The notes: generated from the letters alone by a model not told the origin. DNA of 64,000 nucleotides from Nemopilema nomurai (GCA_003864495.1 ML133423.1:231575-295574), one strand, 5' to 3'; numbered from the stretch's first letter, positions 1 through 12,102 are shown. A program made the numbers and translations.

Positions 1-2529
1 AGACCTATTTTGCGTTCGCTTTAATTTGTTCTTTTAACATGTCTCCTCTGAGATAATCAAATGCGTCACCTTTAAGCAAGTTTTCTTATGCTGAAAGCAA
101 ATCTCTCTCGCCTCAAAATAAAGCTTCAAAAAAAGCTATATAGTAAGAATGCTAGGGGATATTAAGTCACGGTACCTTTCTGAACCTGAATTGCAAATCT
201 TCAGTGTAAGATCATTTTGGGGGGGGGCGGTCGCTCGTTCTGTACTTCTCCCCGTAATGCCCTCCACTGTCGTTAGTAACACTTGAAATGCAAATAGAGA
301 CAGATCACTCCATGACCAAAATAAACAACATTTTTGTCAAACAAACTAAAACAAGTAACAATTGCAGGCAATCTTAATGCAGAGATTAGTTAACAAAACA
401 TTTTGCAAACTTTTCAAGTTCAAGATTCAAAGCAAATCAAATCAAAGCTCTAAAAACGGAACATGAGAGTAACGATTTTACGCAGAAAGTTTCCTGAGAG
501 GCGCCTTGTGGTTTAATGACTCGCAAACTGAAATACCATCATTGCTTTAGCCATAAAGGCCACAAAATTCAAAGCCTTTGACACTAACACCACTTGGTGC
601 TCCAGTCAGTATTCTACAAGCAAGGCACCGAGAAGCTTATGGAGAAAACAATCCAGAAGGAGCTCCAGCCAATTAACAGGTAAGATTTACAATGGAAACT
701 GATTAAAATAATACATTAACAGGGCAACGAAGAAGAACGCTGGTCCCCTTAGATCTGAATCGGTATAACGTTGAAAACATCATGTCTTTTAATCATGCAT
801 TTTAGTGCTAAATATCACAAACTCATCCAACAGACACTTTCACAGCGTGACGTATTCCGACAAAATCAACATCTAACAGAAATGGCTAGCTTGGTTAAAC
901 GTCCTTAGCCAACAAAACGATGAAGCACGAAACGGTCATGGCAGCAAACGAAAAGAAACTGGCAAAAAATCACAAAATAGGTATCTAAATAGCTTGCTCT
1001 AATTGAGCTTCTTCATAATAACCAATATTAAAGTCCCTTTAGCTATTTCCTAATGTGCCGTGAAGAGCCTTTTTCAAACAATTGAAGCTACTTTTCCATT
1101 CAGTGGCAAAACACAAGGAGTACAAGGTGCAAATACTCTTAGCAAATTAAAGCCATGCTTCTATAGCCAAAGTTGTTTTTGGTAACATGGATAGTAATAT
1201 AGAAGCACAAATATTGAGAATAGCTATTCACTGGATTCTTAAGCCACCAGCATTTTAGGTTTCTCTACAATTATCATAAAAGTTCATGTAATAATTTGCT
1301 TCTAAGCTCTGGTAATTGCACGATGCACGTTGCTCAAAAACGACTCCTTTGTATAGAATTATTTAAAAACAGACTCATTTGAGTCCACCTTGTGTCCAGA
1401 GTTTTTCAATTACGCTCTTCAAATTATTCTTTGAGCAATCCAAACAACTTTGCCATTTTAGGCCTAATCAAACCACTTCTTTGGTCAAAACGTCTTAAAT
1501 CTATTGAGCCCCAGATTTGAAATTTTACTTAGTGAACTAGAATCAGCAGCAAATCTAAAAAGTTTCAAGATTTCGATAGAAAATGGGATCGACCCAACAG
1601 GAGATGCAGTGCCTGTACCTATCTACTGACTTAGAAATTTGAAACTCAGAACTGAAAACATTTTTTCTTTTCTTTGTTATGTTTTTTCAAATTTGATTTG
1701 TCAACTTATTTCAGTAAGGTATATATTGTTAGTTTTTTTTATATCCAATGAAAATCAAGTAAATCACACTCACACACACATATCCAATCACCTTCAGATA
1801 AAAATGCATGATTGCTAGAGTGAAAGACAATATCCCTTCTCTAACTATACATAACACAAGAAAAGCTTGACTGTTGAGCTCTTTGCTGTCATTTGAGCTT
1901 GCTCTCTAACAGAAAGTGCATTAAAACAAGTTTTTTTCTATATTTTGGCAAATATGCTTTTATACTGTCTCAATATCTGCATAAAAATAATGGTTTCAAC
2001 CTTTTTGATAGGCACACTAAGGGTTTCTCACATTTACATTGGATTGCAATTATATTCAAGTTAACAAATTATTGCTTACTCACAAAGCAACTCCTTGACA
2101 AAAATTATTTCAAACATTCATAGCCACATGCTAACAACATAAGGTATGTCACAAGAAGTTTCTGGAACCTTTCAACTTTTCTGCAGATTGACAACTTTTA
2201 TATTATTATACGTTAAATCTTTAACAACTCATATTTTGTGGATGTTGGGTACAGAGAAGGCATACATGCAGTTCATTGCACTTCTTTGCAGAAAAAGTGC
2301 GAAAATTTTGATACCAGCCAGAATCCAGTAACCGTGGCGACTACAAGATAATGATGAGAAAACATATTGAATACCTTTCGAGAAACACCACATTCAAAGC
2401 ATGGATCATCCCCGTACTGGCCTCTAAAATGCATTCAGCTCAAACACTTGAGTCAGGTCAGGCATACCTGCTACTGGTACCATGTAATCCAGTACTACCT
2501 GTTTCATGAACGCAACCCTGAGCCTCACA
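1..2529. other. Non-coding left part of duplication copy A
   Basis: AT-rich DNA with no supportable gene. Short open frames here (for example 1893-2123) are not preserved as coding features in copy B. The stretch includes a G-run near 223 and a short (CA)n tract near 1769. Its counterpart is 21434-23975. Confidence 0.6.
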
Positions 2530-3835
2530 GGGTAAAGGCTAGGAGAAGGTAACTCTGATTCCAAATCCCCCTGCTGCCTTTTAGGGCGAAGGCTAGGAGA
2601 AGGAACACTCCGATAAAAAAACCTCCTGTCGCCATACAGGGTACCGCCTAATTTGGGCATTGGCTAAGAGAAGGAAAACTCCGAAAATAAACCTCCTGTC
2701 GCCATACAGGGTATCGCCTAATTGGGCATTGGCTAGGAGAAGGAAAACTCCGAATATAAACCCCCTGCTGCCTTTTAGGGCGAAGGCTAAGAGAAGGAAA
2801 ACTCTGAAAATAAACCTCCTGTCGCCATGCAGGGTATCGCCTAATTTGGGCATTGGCTAGGAGAAGGAAAACTCCGAATATAAACCCCCTGCTGCCTTTT
2901 AGGGCGAAGGCTAAGAGAAGGAAAACTCTGAAAATAAACCTCCTGTTGCCAAGCAGGCTATCGCCTAATTTAGGCATTGGCTAGGAGAAGGAAAACTCCA
3001 AATATAAACCCCCTGATGCCTCTTGGGGTGAAGGCTAAGAGAAGGAAACTCTGAAAATAAACCTCCTGTTGCCAAGCAGGCTATCGCCTAATTTAGGCAT
3101 TGGCTAGGAGATGGATAAACTCCGAAAGCAAACCTCCTGCCGCCATGCAGGGTAACGCCTAGTTTGGGCATTGGCTAGGAGATGGTAAACTCCGAAGATA
3201 AATCCCCCTGTCGCCAACAGGGTACCGCCCAATTGGGCAAGGCTCGGAGATGGAAAACTCCGACTCAAAAAGCCCCCTGCTGCCTTTGCGGGAATGAGGC
3301 TAGGAGATGGCAACTCTGACTTCAAATGCACTTGCTTCCTTGCAAGTTATGTCACTTCGGGACAAAGGATAGGAGATGGCAACTCTGACTTCAAATGCTC
3401 TTGCTGCCTTGCAGTTATGCACTTCGGCAAAGGATAGGAGATGGCAACTCTGATTCAAATGCTCTTGCTGCCTTGCAGTTACGCCACTAGTGTGGCAAAG
3501 GCTAGGAGATGGCAACTCTGATTCCAAATGCTCTTGCTGCCTTGCAGGTTACGCCACTAGTGTGGCAAAGGCTAGGAGATGGCAACTCTGATTCCAAATG
3601 CTCTTGCTGCCTTGCAGGTTACGCCACTAGTGTGGCAAAGGCTAGGAGATGGCAACTCTGATTCCAAATGCTCTTGCTGCCTTGCAGGTTACGCCACTAG
3701 TGTGGCAAAGGCTAGGAGATGGCAACTCTGATTCCAAATGCTCTTGCTGCCTTGCAGGTTACGCCACTAGTGTGGCAAAGGCTAGGAGAAGGTAACTCTG
3801 ACTTCAAATCCCCCCGTAATAGGGTAACTTTCCAA
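2530..3835. repeat. Minisatellite array in copy A (about 50-70-bp units)
   Basis: Tandem units begin with ggctaggaga(a/t)gg and contain aactc(c/t)ga, a C-rich core and a gc-rich tail. Early units are about 50-60 bp and diverged. The right end holds four identical 70-bp units starting at 3500, 3570, 3640 and 3710. The array is open in several frames on both strands, giving repetitive peptides, but this is a by-product of the repeat. It lies downstream of the channel 3' end in both duplicate copies. Confidence 0.9.
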
Positions 3836-5046
3836 GAAGAGGCTGGTGGACATTCTTTGGAGCAACAGGTAATGCATCCCTTTTTCACATTTTAGTTGTT
3901 TTGTACATTTAATCATCTTTACTTCTGCTTGTCATTTAAAAGGAACAGGTTGCTCAAGGCAATAAAAGTATCATTTCTCAGACTCTGTTTTACTTTTTCA
4001 AGCTGCAGGAATTGGCAAATATATTTAGTAGCTTTTAAGTACTTCTTACAACTAGATGGTTGTTTGCATTAGTCAACTTGATTAAATTAACAGTTTTTTT
4101 TCTTTCTTTATCCAGCTTCCTGAGAGATGAGCCATGCAAGGATATGGAAAAGCAGGACATCAAAAAGAAAAGATAAGTCATTTAATATATTTTTCATCGC
4201 TCTATCGTTTCAGTTAAAGTGATTTATTGCATATTTCTTTTCCTTTAATAATTCATCCCCATTATAGATGTACTATATAACTTTGTTAAAATAACTGAAA
4301 TTCTTTGGGAACTTTGATAGACAATTGATTGAAACTTACTTTTATTAAGCAATAAGGTTAGTTTATTCATTAGTTTACAACCACAGCTAACTCAATTCTA
4401 TCTACATTATAGTTCCAGTTCCACATTCCAGTTCTCCAGTTATAATACGCAAGCAGGGGTTTCCAATAGTTTGGACATTGCCCCCTTCCTCACAAAGCTG
4501 TCCTTGTCAAACAACCTAGCAGGCTCTAGTCAAAAGTCTCATCAACCATCAAGAAGTTGTACCTGACAGAAAAAGGTGGACATCTATAATCAAGGAACTT
4601 TCAAGGAACATTCGAATTTTGTTTAAGAGAGCTTAAAACTGAATATTTGTTATTTTATACGAATTTTATCAGTTGTTATTTCCTTTTTCTCTACTGAAAT
4701 TGTGTTTTTTCTTGTTATAAAATCTATTGAAAACAGGAGACAGTGTCAACCTTGACATTTCGCTCGAGTTCACCCATGATGCTATAGGTTACTCTATGTC
4801 AGTTTCATGACGGTGTCATTATGAATGCGCTTGTTTTCAAGACTGATCAACTGTTTGTCGTTGGAAAAGCTTTTTTTGCAGTGAAGGATAAGCTTTCAAA
4901 TAATATACATTGCAGAGGCAAACTTCAATGGGCACCTAGATCATAAGTTCAAACAAGATTGATTTTGTTGTTTGTCTCAAGAAGCGATTGTAGCATTAAC
5001 GGTTGAATTATCGGTGGGCGTGGATTCAAACTGTAGCATGGCATAG
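3836..5046. other. Intergenic stretch, copy A
   Basis: AT-rich sequence between the minisatellite and the 225-bp repeated segment, matched in copy B at 25071-26363. No coding exon, RNA or mobile-element end could be supported. Confidence 0.5.
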
Positions 5047-5272
5047 GGGCCTTCCCTGGTGTAAACCAGCACGATAAGGAGAAAATTTGGTCATGGCTAA
5101 AAAGAGGCACCTTTTGAAGTAAAAAAGGATAGCATCCAATGCACTTACCATTCCTTTCACGATGATACATCAGGACAATAATCTTCAGCAAAATGTTCTG
5201 GGACCTCCCCCTAGGCCGCCGCCATTTTACACTGTCACATGGAAGTGTTGTTGTTGTTGATTCTGTCGTCGT
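5047..5272. repeat. 225-bp repeated segment, member 1 of 3
   Basis: The segment starts gggccttccctggtgtaaac and ends near ttctgtcgtcgtctccacc. Near-identical members lie at 26364-26590 (the expected duplicate) and at 11478-11702 (an unexpected third copy). On the minus strand it reads through a frame ending at a good donor, caatg|gtaagtgc (near 5149). On the plus strand it contains the ATG of the frame at 5239. It has a GC-rich core ccgccgccatttt that could be a promoter or 5' UTR, but its function is unknown. Confidence 0.75.
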
Positions 5273-5728
5273 CTCCACCTAAAGATGTTGCCTGGCACAA
5301 TGTCAGTAAATCACTTTTTATACCTTTTCACTTACTTTTAAAAACTAAGTATGCATCTTGTACATTGATCAATGAGAGATATATTCCTAGAATCTCTTCT
5401 AAAAACGACGAGGAGATGAAAAGCGTAAAGCATTTCTTGGAAATTCTAGAAGAGAATGGTATATTTGAGTTCGTAAAAACGAGCAACATGCTGTTTTCTT
5501 ACGAAAACATTTATCCAATTGAATTAGCGATGTTGATAACAAAATTTGGCCATATTGGCCACCAAGGCAATTTATGGCGACATAATTTCAGGCCACGTCA
5601 TGTCTGCAGTTCAAAACCTGACAGACAGAAGATTCGCTGAGGTATCAGATGATACATTAAAGATTCATATCAAATTGGATTGCGCAACGATGCTAGAAGT
5701 CATATCACAGAGCATTGCGAGTCTTTAA
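5239..5728 (+). CDS. Hypothetical small plus-strand reading frame, copy A
   Basis: The frame from 5239 encodes 133 residues. It starts with a hydrophobic stretch (MEVLLLLILSSSPP) that could act as a signal peptide, followed by a charged helical-looking part (KNDEEMKSVKHFLEILEENG). A second overlapping frame (5546-5728) continues after a possible acceptor, atttcag|gccacg, at about 5590. Copy B (26558-26894) preserves the same residues in the charged part but truncates both ends, so the frame is not cleanly conserved. I do not recognise a domain. It may be a real small gene, a decayed gene, or chance; reading-frame conservation between such recent duplicates is weak evidence. Confidence 0.25.
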
Positions 5729-6934
5729 ATCACAATGATATTTTCAGACAACAATGATTTTGGTAAACATGATACATCCTGTGTAACAACATGTTCTTGA
5801 GTAATTTGTTCCTGAGTAATATAATTTGTGAGACATTGCACTAGACGAATTGCAGACGGTCTAATGAGGGCTTGCAGGACGTGCCTAAGGGAATCCAGAT
5901 GAAGGATAAACAGTTTACACTGAAGTTGAGAGTTGAGAAAGCAATGGATTGAGGTAAACAGGAAACAACTTGGAGACTGGATGTGATCGAGTTATGTAAA
6001 GTAATGCAGGCGGATTTAGAGAACGTGAGAGCATTGCTAATTTGAATACAGAATTAGCAATAATGTACTTTAAATGATTTAAACTTCAGAACGTTCACCC
6101 GGTAGCGATTCATAGAAAAGCTACCGCATTATAGGAATGGTTTTTGTAAATAATGACAAATATGATACTGACAGATGAAATCGAGGGAATCGTGAAGGCA
6201 CTTGAACAAGATTCGTTATCTCTCTTTCTCTTCTCTTCTTGCAGGTGTTAGTGTAATAAGTTTTAAATCAAAAGTACTGTCAAAAGAATAGGGACTCTCG
6301 TCTGTTTTCTGGCTTGGGCCTAACTCTAGCAAGCTGTACACGACTCGTAGTTCTATTACGCAGAAAATTTGTTGCATCTTGAAATCATAAGCACATTAAT
6401 AGAAAAAAGTTTTCAAACTAATTTGTGTTAACATGATCAGCATCGTTTGAGGGTCGAAAACCATGGCTAAAGCCAAGAAAAGCACCTTTTCTTCAAAAGT
6501 AGGATCCATATAGGGCTTAGCTTCCCAACACAAACTATAATGTCAAAAATGATAACACATCTAGTACAGACAGAGTTTCCAGAAAGAAACCAGATCCAAT
6601 GATCCTATTTAGAAAAATGGCTAAACATCAAAAAGAGAGTAAAAAGAAAATGCCATGAAAGTGTTAAAAAAATTAAATATGTTCCCAAGTCATAAAAATA
6701 TACTTGATCAAGTTAAGTTTTACGGATGGGGCCATTCAAAGACTCCTTACAGTGACTGAAGCCTTCGATGGACTGTGATGCTCAGATTATTTAGTCATTT
6801 TAAAAGTGCAGTGAACAAAACAGAGTACATCATTCAAACTTCATGCATTTCGCTGTTATGATATCTTACAAACATACAAGGATGAGCTTAATCAACTTCT
6901 TTCTATCTCATTTTCAAAATTGTGCTATAAAAAA
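5729..6934. other. Intergenic 3' flank of channel pseudogene, copy A
   Basis: This stretch is matched by about 27056-28310 in copy B, directly downstream of the channel stop codon, so it would be the 3' UTR and flank of the minus-strand gene. No canonical AATAAA was found close to the stop on the minus strand. A plus-strand acceptor-like tract (tctctctttctcttctcttcttgcag, about 6219-6244) is present, but no exon could be built on it. Confidence 0.45.
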
Positions 6935-7802
6935 CTATTGGACATGTGTGTCATGGTGCTCCTCTTCGATAACTGATAAACGCCGATTACTGAATTTGAC
7001 GAGGTGTCCCTGGTCTTTGAATGAATACAGGGCGCTTTCAATCGCCGATTTACTGAATGTGAACAAGTCAACTTCGGTCAACGTTCTGACTGACATGGCA
7101 CAGAGCTTGGTCGACAGCATGTCTCTCTCCCCAAAGAAGCTTCTATCCTCGTACGTCTACCCTTTCTCCAGTAGACTCTTCCCATGATCTTGGTCACCTG
7201 CAACGCTTTCAAGCCACGAGAAATGAAACAGCAAGTGATCACTGGACAATATCACCTTCCTATATACCCCAGCAAGAACGGGTCATGAACCCTCTTTTAA
7301 AAAGGATAAAGCCTTGATGGCCCATCTCAACGATTTGAAGGGTTGAATAAACATTTAACAGTTAAAGAAAGGCCAACGATAAAAGTTGTTAATGTGTAAA
7401 ATTGTTCCAGGGAAAGCAGTGCACTCAAAAGAAGCTACGAAACACCATTTACTGATACTCGTTGCCTTGTTGCTGTCACTCAGTCAATTTGTAAAATAAA
7501 GATTAATTAATTTGGTGTGGAATAAGAAGTGAACTCTTGCGTGGGTTAGCTATGTTTCTATAACCCATTTTCCCTCACTAAAAATGCTTGCTCATATGTG
7601 TTTTGCCCATGACGCATCAGGGACGAAATTGCAATCCTTTAACGTATGCCACATAATAAGAAAAACATAGACGTCAATGAAAACTTCAGGGAGTAATCTC
7701 ACTATGTCGGAGAAGATTAACAAGGCTATACAAGGCAATAGAAGTCAGCGTGTTGAAACTGTTTCAGGTAAACAGCTAAAACCAAGCTTTGAAACATGAC
7801 TC

Positions 7803-10800
7803 CAGGCGCGCAACAACGGGGGGGGGGGCGGATCCTGGGGGTCCAGACCCCTGCCCTTTTTCACAACAGAGGAAAAGTGCCCTTTTTCTTGGAAAATTGC
7901 TAAAATCTCCGTTTGGAAATGATCTGATTTAACTTTTTTGTTATCAAGCTAAGAGGGATGGCCATTAGTGACACATTCCGGATATGTATTTCAAGACAAT
8001 AGCTTCTCCTGATAAATGGTCGACATGGCATTCATTCAATTTAAATTTCAAGTTATTATTTCATTTCCGTTATACAATGAGAGTCGATCACAACTGCCTT
8101 TTCCGTTTCTTATCAAATTATTTTGCGACCAAGTAGTACGTAACTGAATAAAGAGATTCTGTCTTGGCCTATGCTTGATATTTATCATACAAAACGACGT
8201 TCCACCTGTATTCTTGAAGTTTATTTAATAGTAAGCCATGCCTAGAAAAGAAAGAGTTTTGAAGCACAAAAAGATGGCACTCAAGCGAGCTGCGGAAGAC
8301 AAGGAACAGAGCAAACTTTCTTTCTTCAAAACACCCCGCAAAGATCCAGAAGAGTCGAGAAATGCAACATCCGTTTCTGTGGCAGAGTCTTTTGGCGAAA
8401 GTAGTGGTATAGACCAAGAAGCACAAAGGAAAGAAATAAATGAAAATGAAAAGTACTGCAGCGAACATACCAGCGAGGACAATGACAAAAGCATCAGCAG
8501 CAGCGAAGACAGCCAATCGACTGAAGTCGGGGAACGTGTTGTTGAAGGGGCAGTTTTAATCAGCAGCAAGAAATAAAGCGGGCTTATGATTTAGCAGATG
8601 TTGTACTTGGTAAAAGGCCATTGACTGACCTAACGGATGAAGACAAGTACAACTATCTGAAATATCATTTTAAGCCAAGTGCTACTGAAAAACTCTTTTC
8701 ATTGAAGATAAGTAAGAATGGGAAAGAGAAAACGCTATTTTATCAACATTCTTGGTTAGAGGAGAGGTCATGGCATGTTTACAGTCCGGAATTGAACGGA
8801 GGATTGTGCAAACTGTGTGTCTTGTTTGACAAACCTCACAAGAAGGCCCAAAAAGGGGCATTTGTTGCTTCGGCATTCCAAAAGCTACAGAGATCAGAAC
8901 TGATCAAAGCTCATGCAGAGACCGACTACCACAAAGCTGCAGTTGCCCAAGGTTCCGATTTCATGAGAACATTCATGCATCCAGAAAACAGTGTTGAGGC
9001 TGACAAAATTTCAGAGCAGTACTATCAGCGAAACAAGCACATACTAGAAGCAATAGTGGATGCAGTCTTGCTTCTTGCAACAGTCTTGCTTTGTGCCAAA
9101 CAAGGGCTCTCACTGAGAGGGCACAGGGATACAAAAGTGAATGACATGGACGAAAGTACAGAAAACAGAGGAAACTTTCTTGCGATAATGGAGCTGATTG
9201 CAAAATATGACCCAATTGTAAAAGAACATTTGAAAAACGGTCAGCGAAATGCAAAGATGTTATCATGGAAGACCCAAAATGACATTATTGCCAATGCAGC
9301 TTTCGTTATAAAGAACCAGATAAAGGATATGATATCAAGCGAAAAATTTTTTGCGGTAATTGGAGATGAGGTCACAGAAAGATTTGCAAATAAAGAAGTT
9401 TTACTCGTTTGTCTCCGTTTTCTCAACTCAATTAATGGTGAGCCAAAGTTGAGGAAACGTTTTTCCAGTCCATGCACATGAAAGGACGCACTTCTGGAAA
9501 AAACCTGGGACAGAATATCATAGAAATATTAAGAAGCAACGAACTTGTTATGGCTGATTGCAGAGGACAAGCTTATGATGGAGCTGCGGCAATGTCTAGT
9601 GATAGGTGCGGTGCACAAGCTGAAGTCCGGAAAGAGGCCCCAAATGCAGCATATACGCACTGTCGGAGTCATGTCATTAATCTTGCAATTGTTGCTGCAT
9701 GTAAGAATCGAAGCATCAGTAACATGATGGATGTCATTTCATCAGTTTACCTGTTCTATGAATTCTCTCCAAAAAGAAAGTGGTACTTTGAAAAATTCTT
9801 AAATTATTACGGCGAAGAAATGGGCCTCACAGAAGTACAGAGAAAGAATATAGGCAGTCTGGCACGCACTCGTTGGGTCGAACGTCATCGTGCATTCGAG
9901 TCATATTATCTGCTCTATCGTGCCAATGTTGCAGTTATGGAGTCTATCTTCAAGCCCCAACTATACAGCGAGTTCTATGACGCATTACGCACCGATTTTG
10001 AAGAAGAATGGTCCTGGTACTCCGAAACCAAATCAAAGGCACAAGGCTTGTATTCTTCGTGCAGTTCATTTGCACATATAGTTTCATTTATTTCGACAAT
10101 GAACGGGATGGAGCCTCTAAGACCACTTGTAAAAAAGTTACAAGGAAGAAACCAAGACATCTTTCAAGCCTACCATATGATTGACAGTGTCATAGAGGAC
10201 CTTTCCATGAAACGAGCGAATATAGAGAAAGAATTCGCAGACTGGTATGAGCAAGCAGAGAAGATGACACAATCAGTTGGTGTTCAGCCAAACAACCCCA
10301 GAACTACAAGATGTTGGAGCAGATTCCGCGATAACGTCGAAAGTGATGACATAGAAGAATATTTCCGTCGCTCTGTAGCAGTTCCATTCCTTGACAGCAT
10401 TACAAGTCAGCTTAGGTCAAGGCTCGCAGACAGAAATCAGGTGGAACTGTTCAACCTTCTACCATCTGTAATGCTAAGCAAAGAATTCGATGTTCTTGAG
10501 GCCGTTCAAATTTTAAAGAGCAAGTTCTCTTTGGATATGGAAGATGATGGATTACATTTTAAAAGTGAGCTCCTAAGATGGAAAAGGCACTGGGAAAAAG
10601 AGATGGCGGTCAGAAAAGAGAAGTCCACTGAGATTGAAGAAAAAAGACGACAGAAAGAGCAAAGGAAAGCGCTACAATGTATGCATGACAAGAGAAAGAG
10701 AAATCCAGAAAAATCACGGTTGAGATGTGACGGTGAACAGGCTTATGTTGTTGCCGAGCCACCAGACAGTCTACTAGACGCTCTCCGTGTTGCTGACCGG

Positions 10801-11477
10801 GACATTTTCCCTTCAATACGAAGATTGCTTGTGATAGGCTGCATTTCACCCATAGCTTCCTGCGAAGCAGAGAGAGCAGCTTCTGGAGTCAGACGATTGA
10901 AGACAGCCTATCGCAGTACAATGACGTCACAACGTGAAAGTGACTTGAATCTAATACAAATGCGGTCCGACTTGCTGCCAACATCTGATGCTGTTGTAGA
11001 CGCATTTATAAAGCAGCAACCCAGGCGAATGTTTTCTTCATCTATCCTTTTTGAGTGACACTGATTTGAGTATGGAAAATAATCAGATAAATAGAGTTAC
11101 GTAGCTTTCATTTCATTTTGGTTGCTTTTTTGTCAGTTCGAATACTTTACTTGGAAACAAAAATCTTAAAGTGATGATGGAGTAAAGAATTAAGTCAAGC
11201 AATCATTTACAATTTATCTGATTTTTTTTAAAATGAAGTAACTTCTGTAGTTCAGTATATCCGCATTGAATTGCAATGAGGCTTTTCATTCGAATTATGC
11301 TAGTAGAAATGTTTAGTATCTTTCGACGTTAAAAGGCAGTGAAAATTTCAGGAATATTTGTAAACATTTTTCTGCTTCTTAATATAAAAGTAGAAGTCAG
11401 GTAATAAAGGAGTAAAATTTCCATTGTGCCCTTTTTGTGTCTTGACCCTGCCCTCTGAAATTCCGGTTGCGCGCCTG
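7803..11477 (+). mobile_element. hAT-superfamily DNA transposon, 3.7 kb
   Basis: The ends are perfect 12-bp terminal inverted repeats, CAGGCGCGCAAC (7803-7814) and GTTGCGCGCCTG (11466-11477), starting with the CAG typical of hAT elements. The interior carries a transposase reading frame (8238-11058) on the plus strand and non-coding subterminal sequence on both sides, with G/C-rich tracts near the left end. The expected 8-bp target-site duplication is absent: the left flank reads catgactc and the right flank ggccttcc. Copy B lacks the element at the matching position (about 29141). The missing duplication and the foreign right flank point to rearrangement after or during insertion. Confidence 0.9.
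8238..11058 (+). pseudogene. hAT transposase with TTF-type zinc finger/DUF4371, two frameshifts
   Basis: Coding similarity runs through three frames: 8238-8576, about 8550-9481, and about 9440-11058. A one-base shift near 8550 and another near 9440 break the frame; no introns fit these places. The first part is basic and Ser-rich. The second has a TTF-like finger motif (LNGGLCKLCVLF), the DUF4371 signature (ILFLA-like helix, LSLRGHRD) and the first acidic residue of the RNase H-like core (GDEVTERFANKE). The third has the second core motif (GQAYDGAAAMS) and ends in the hAT dimerisation motif (CEAERAASGVRRLKTAYRS). It resembles the transposase-derived ZMYM1 / 52-kDa repressor-like family. About 900 residues would be usual. 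The element is probably inactive; assembly errors at the two shift sites are the alternative. Confidence 0.88.
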
Positions 11478-11702
11478 GGCCTTCCTGGTGTAAACCAGCA
11501 CGATAAGGAGAAAATTCGGTCATGGCTAAAAAGAGGCACCTTTTGAAGTAAAAAAGGATAGCATCCAATGCACTTACATTGCTTTCACGATGATACATCA
11601 GGACAATAATCTTCGGCATAATGTACTGGGCCCTCCCCCTAGCCGCCGCCATTTTACACTGTCACATGGAAATGCTGTTGTTGTTGATTCTGTCGTCGCC
11701 TC
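11478..11702. repeat. 225-bp repeated segment, member 2 of 3 (misplaced copy)
   Basis: This near-copy of 5047-5272 and 26364-26590 starts directly at the right end of the hAT element (ggccttcctggtg) and stops inside the channel exon remnant (junction near 11702, tctgtcgtcgcctc|gccgaatg). It therefore sits in a place not predicted by the large duplication. It replaces about 86 bp of exon that copy B retains. Confidence 0.85.
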
Positions 11703-12102
11703 GCCGAATGAACATATTCGCGGGCTGAAAAATGCTGATACAGCGCCTTGCTACATAGGTAACGTAGAAAAGCCGGGCTGCAGCCTTGGAACATGGAGGC
11801 CCTTCGCATCACCTCAGCAACCAGGGAATGGTAGAATTCAGCCCTGAGACAGTGCGGCATGCGCAGCAAGTGGGTGCTTATGTCGACCCCTCTGCAAAAG
11901 AGAGACAAATTTGCCATTGGTTACTTCCACATACAAAAGCATTGAGAGAATAAACAAATATCGTTCAAGAAGGTTCCAGTTGAAGGATGCATGTGTTTTG
12001 TGAAGTCGTAGGATTCGTTTTCTTACTGCCACGTTGCTGCCAGTCCTGTTTTATTGCTCACATCCAAACAGCTTCACACACTATGCTCACTTGCAGCTAT
12101 TT

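Larger units (their letters stand above)
6935..11891 (-). pseudogene. Decayed 3' end of CNGK-type channel (repeat IV CNBD), copy A
   Basis: Two exons match the last two exons of the intact channel gene. The penultimate exon is kept only from 11891 to about 11703 (residues such as GVDISTHLLRMPHCLRAEFY); its last 86 bp or so, encoding the beta-roll, are replaced by a 225-bp repeat and a hAT transposon. The last exon (6935 to about 7213) keeps LSTKLCAMSVRTLTEVDLF and the same C-terminal stop. Its acceptor AG has become GG (minus strand ctcgtgg|cttg; intact copy ctcgtag|cttg). It also has a one-base deletion and a compensating one-base insertion, with an in-frame TAG at 7157-7159 between them. 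No upstream exons exist in copy A. It cannot make a functional channel, though a chimeric transcript cannot be excluded. Confidence 0.9.

Noticed and set aside
2424..3527. Open frames with repeated SELPSPSL- and MPKLGDTL-type peptides, also at 23871-25160
   Set aside because: They are translations of the minisatellite in several frames and both strands; unit lengths vary (not all multiples of three) and there is no splice or start context.
2530..3835. CRISPR-like array (regular 70-bp period)
   Set aside because: Units are repeats throughout with no unique spacers, and the genome is eukaryotic.
6843..7187. Plus-strand 114-codon frame, also at 28219-28563
   Set aside because: Antisense shadow of the channel's last exon, which has clear CNBD motifs on the minus strand.
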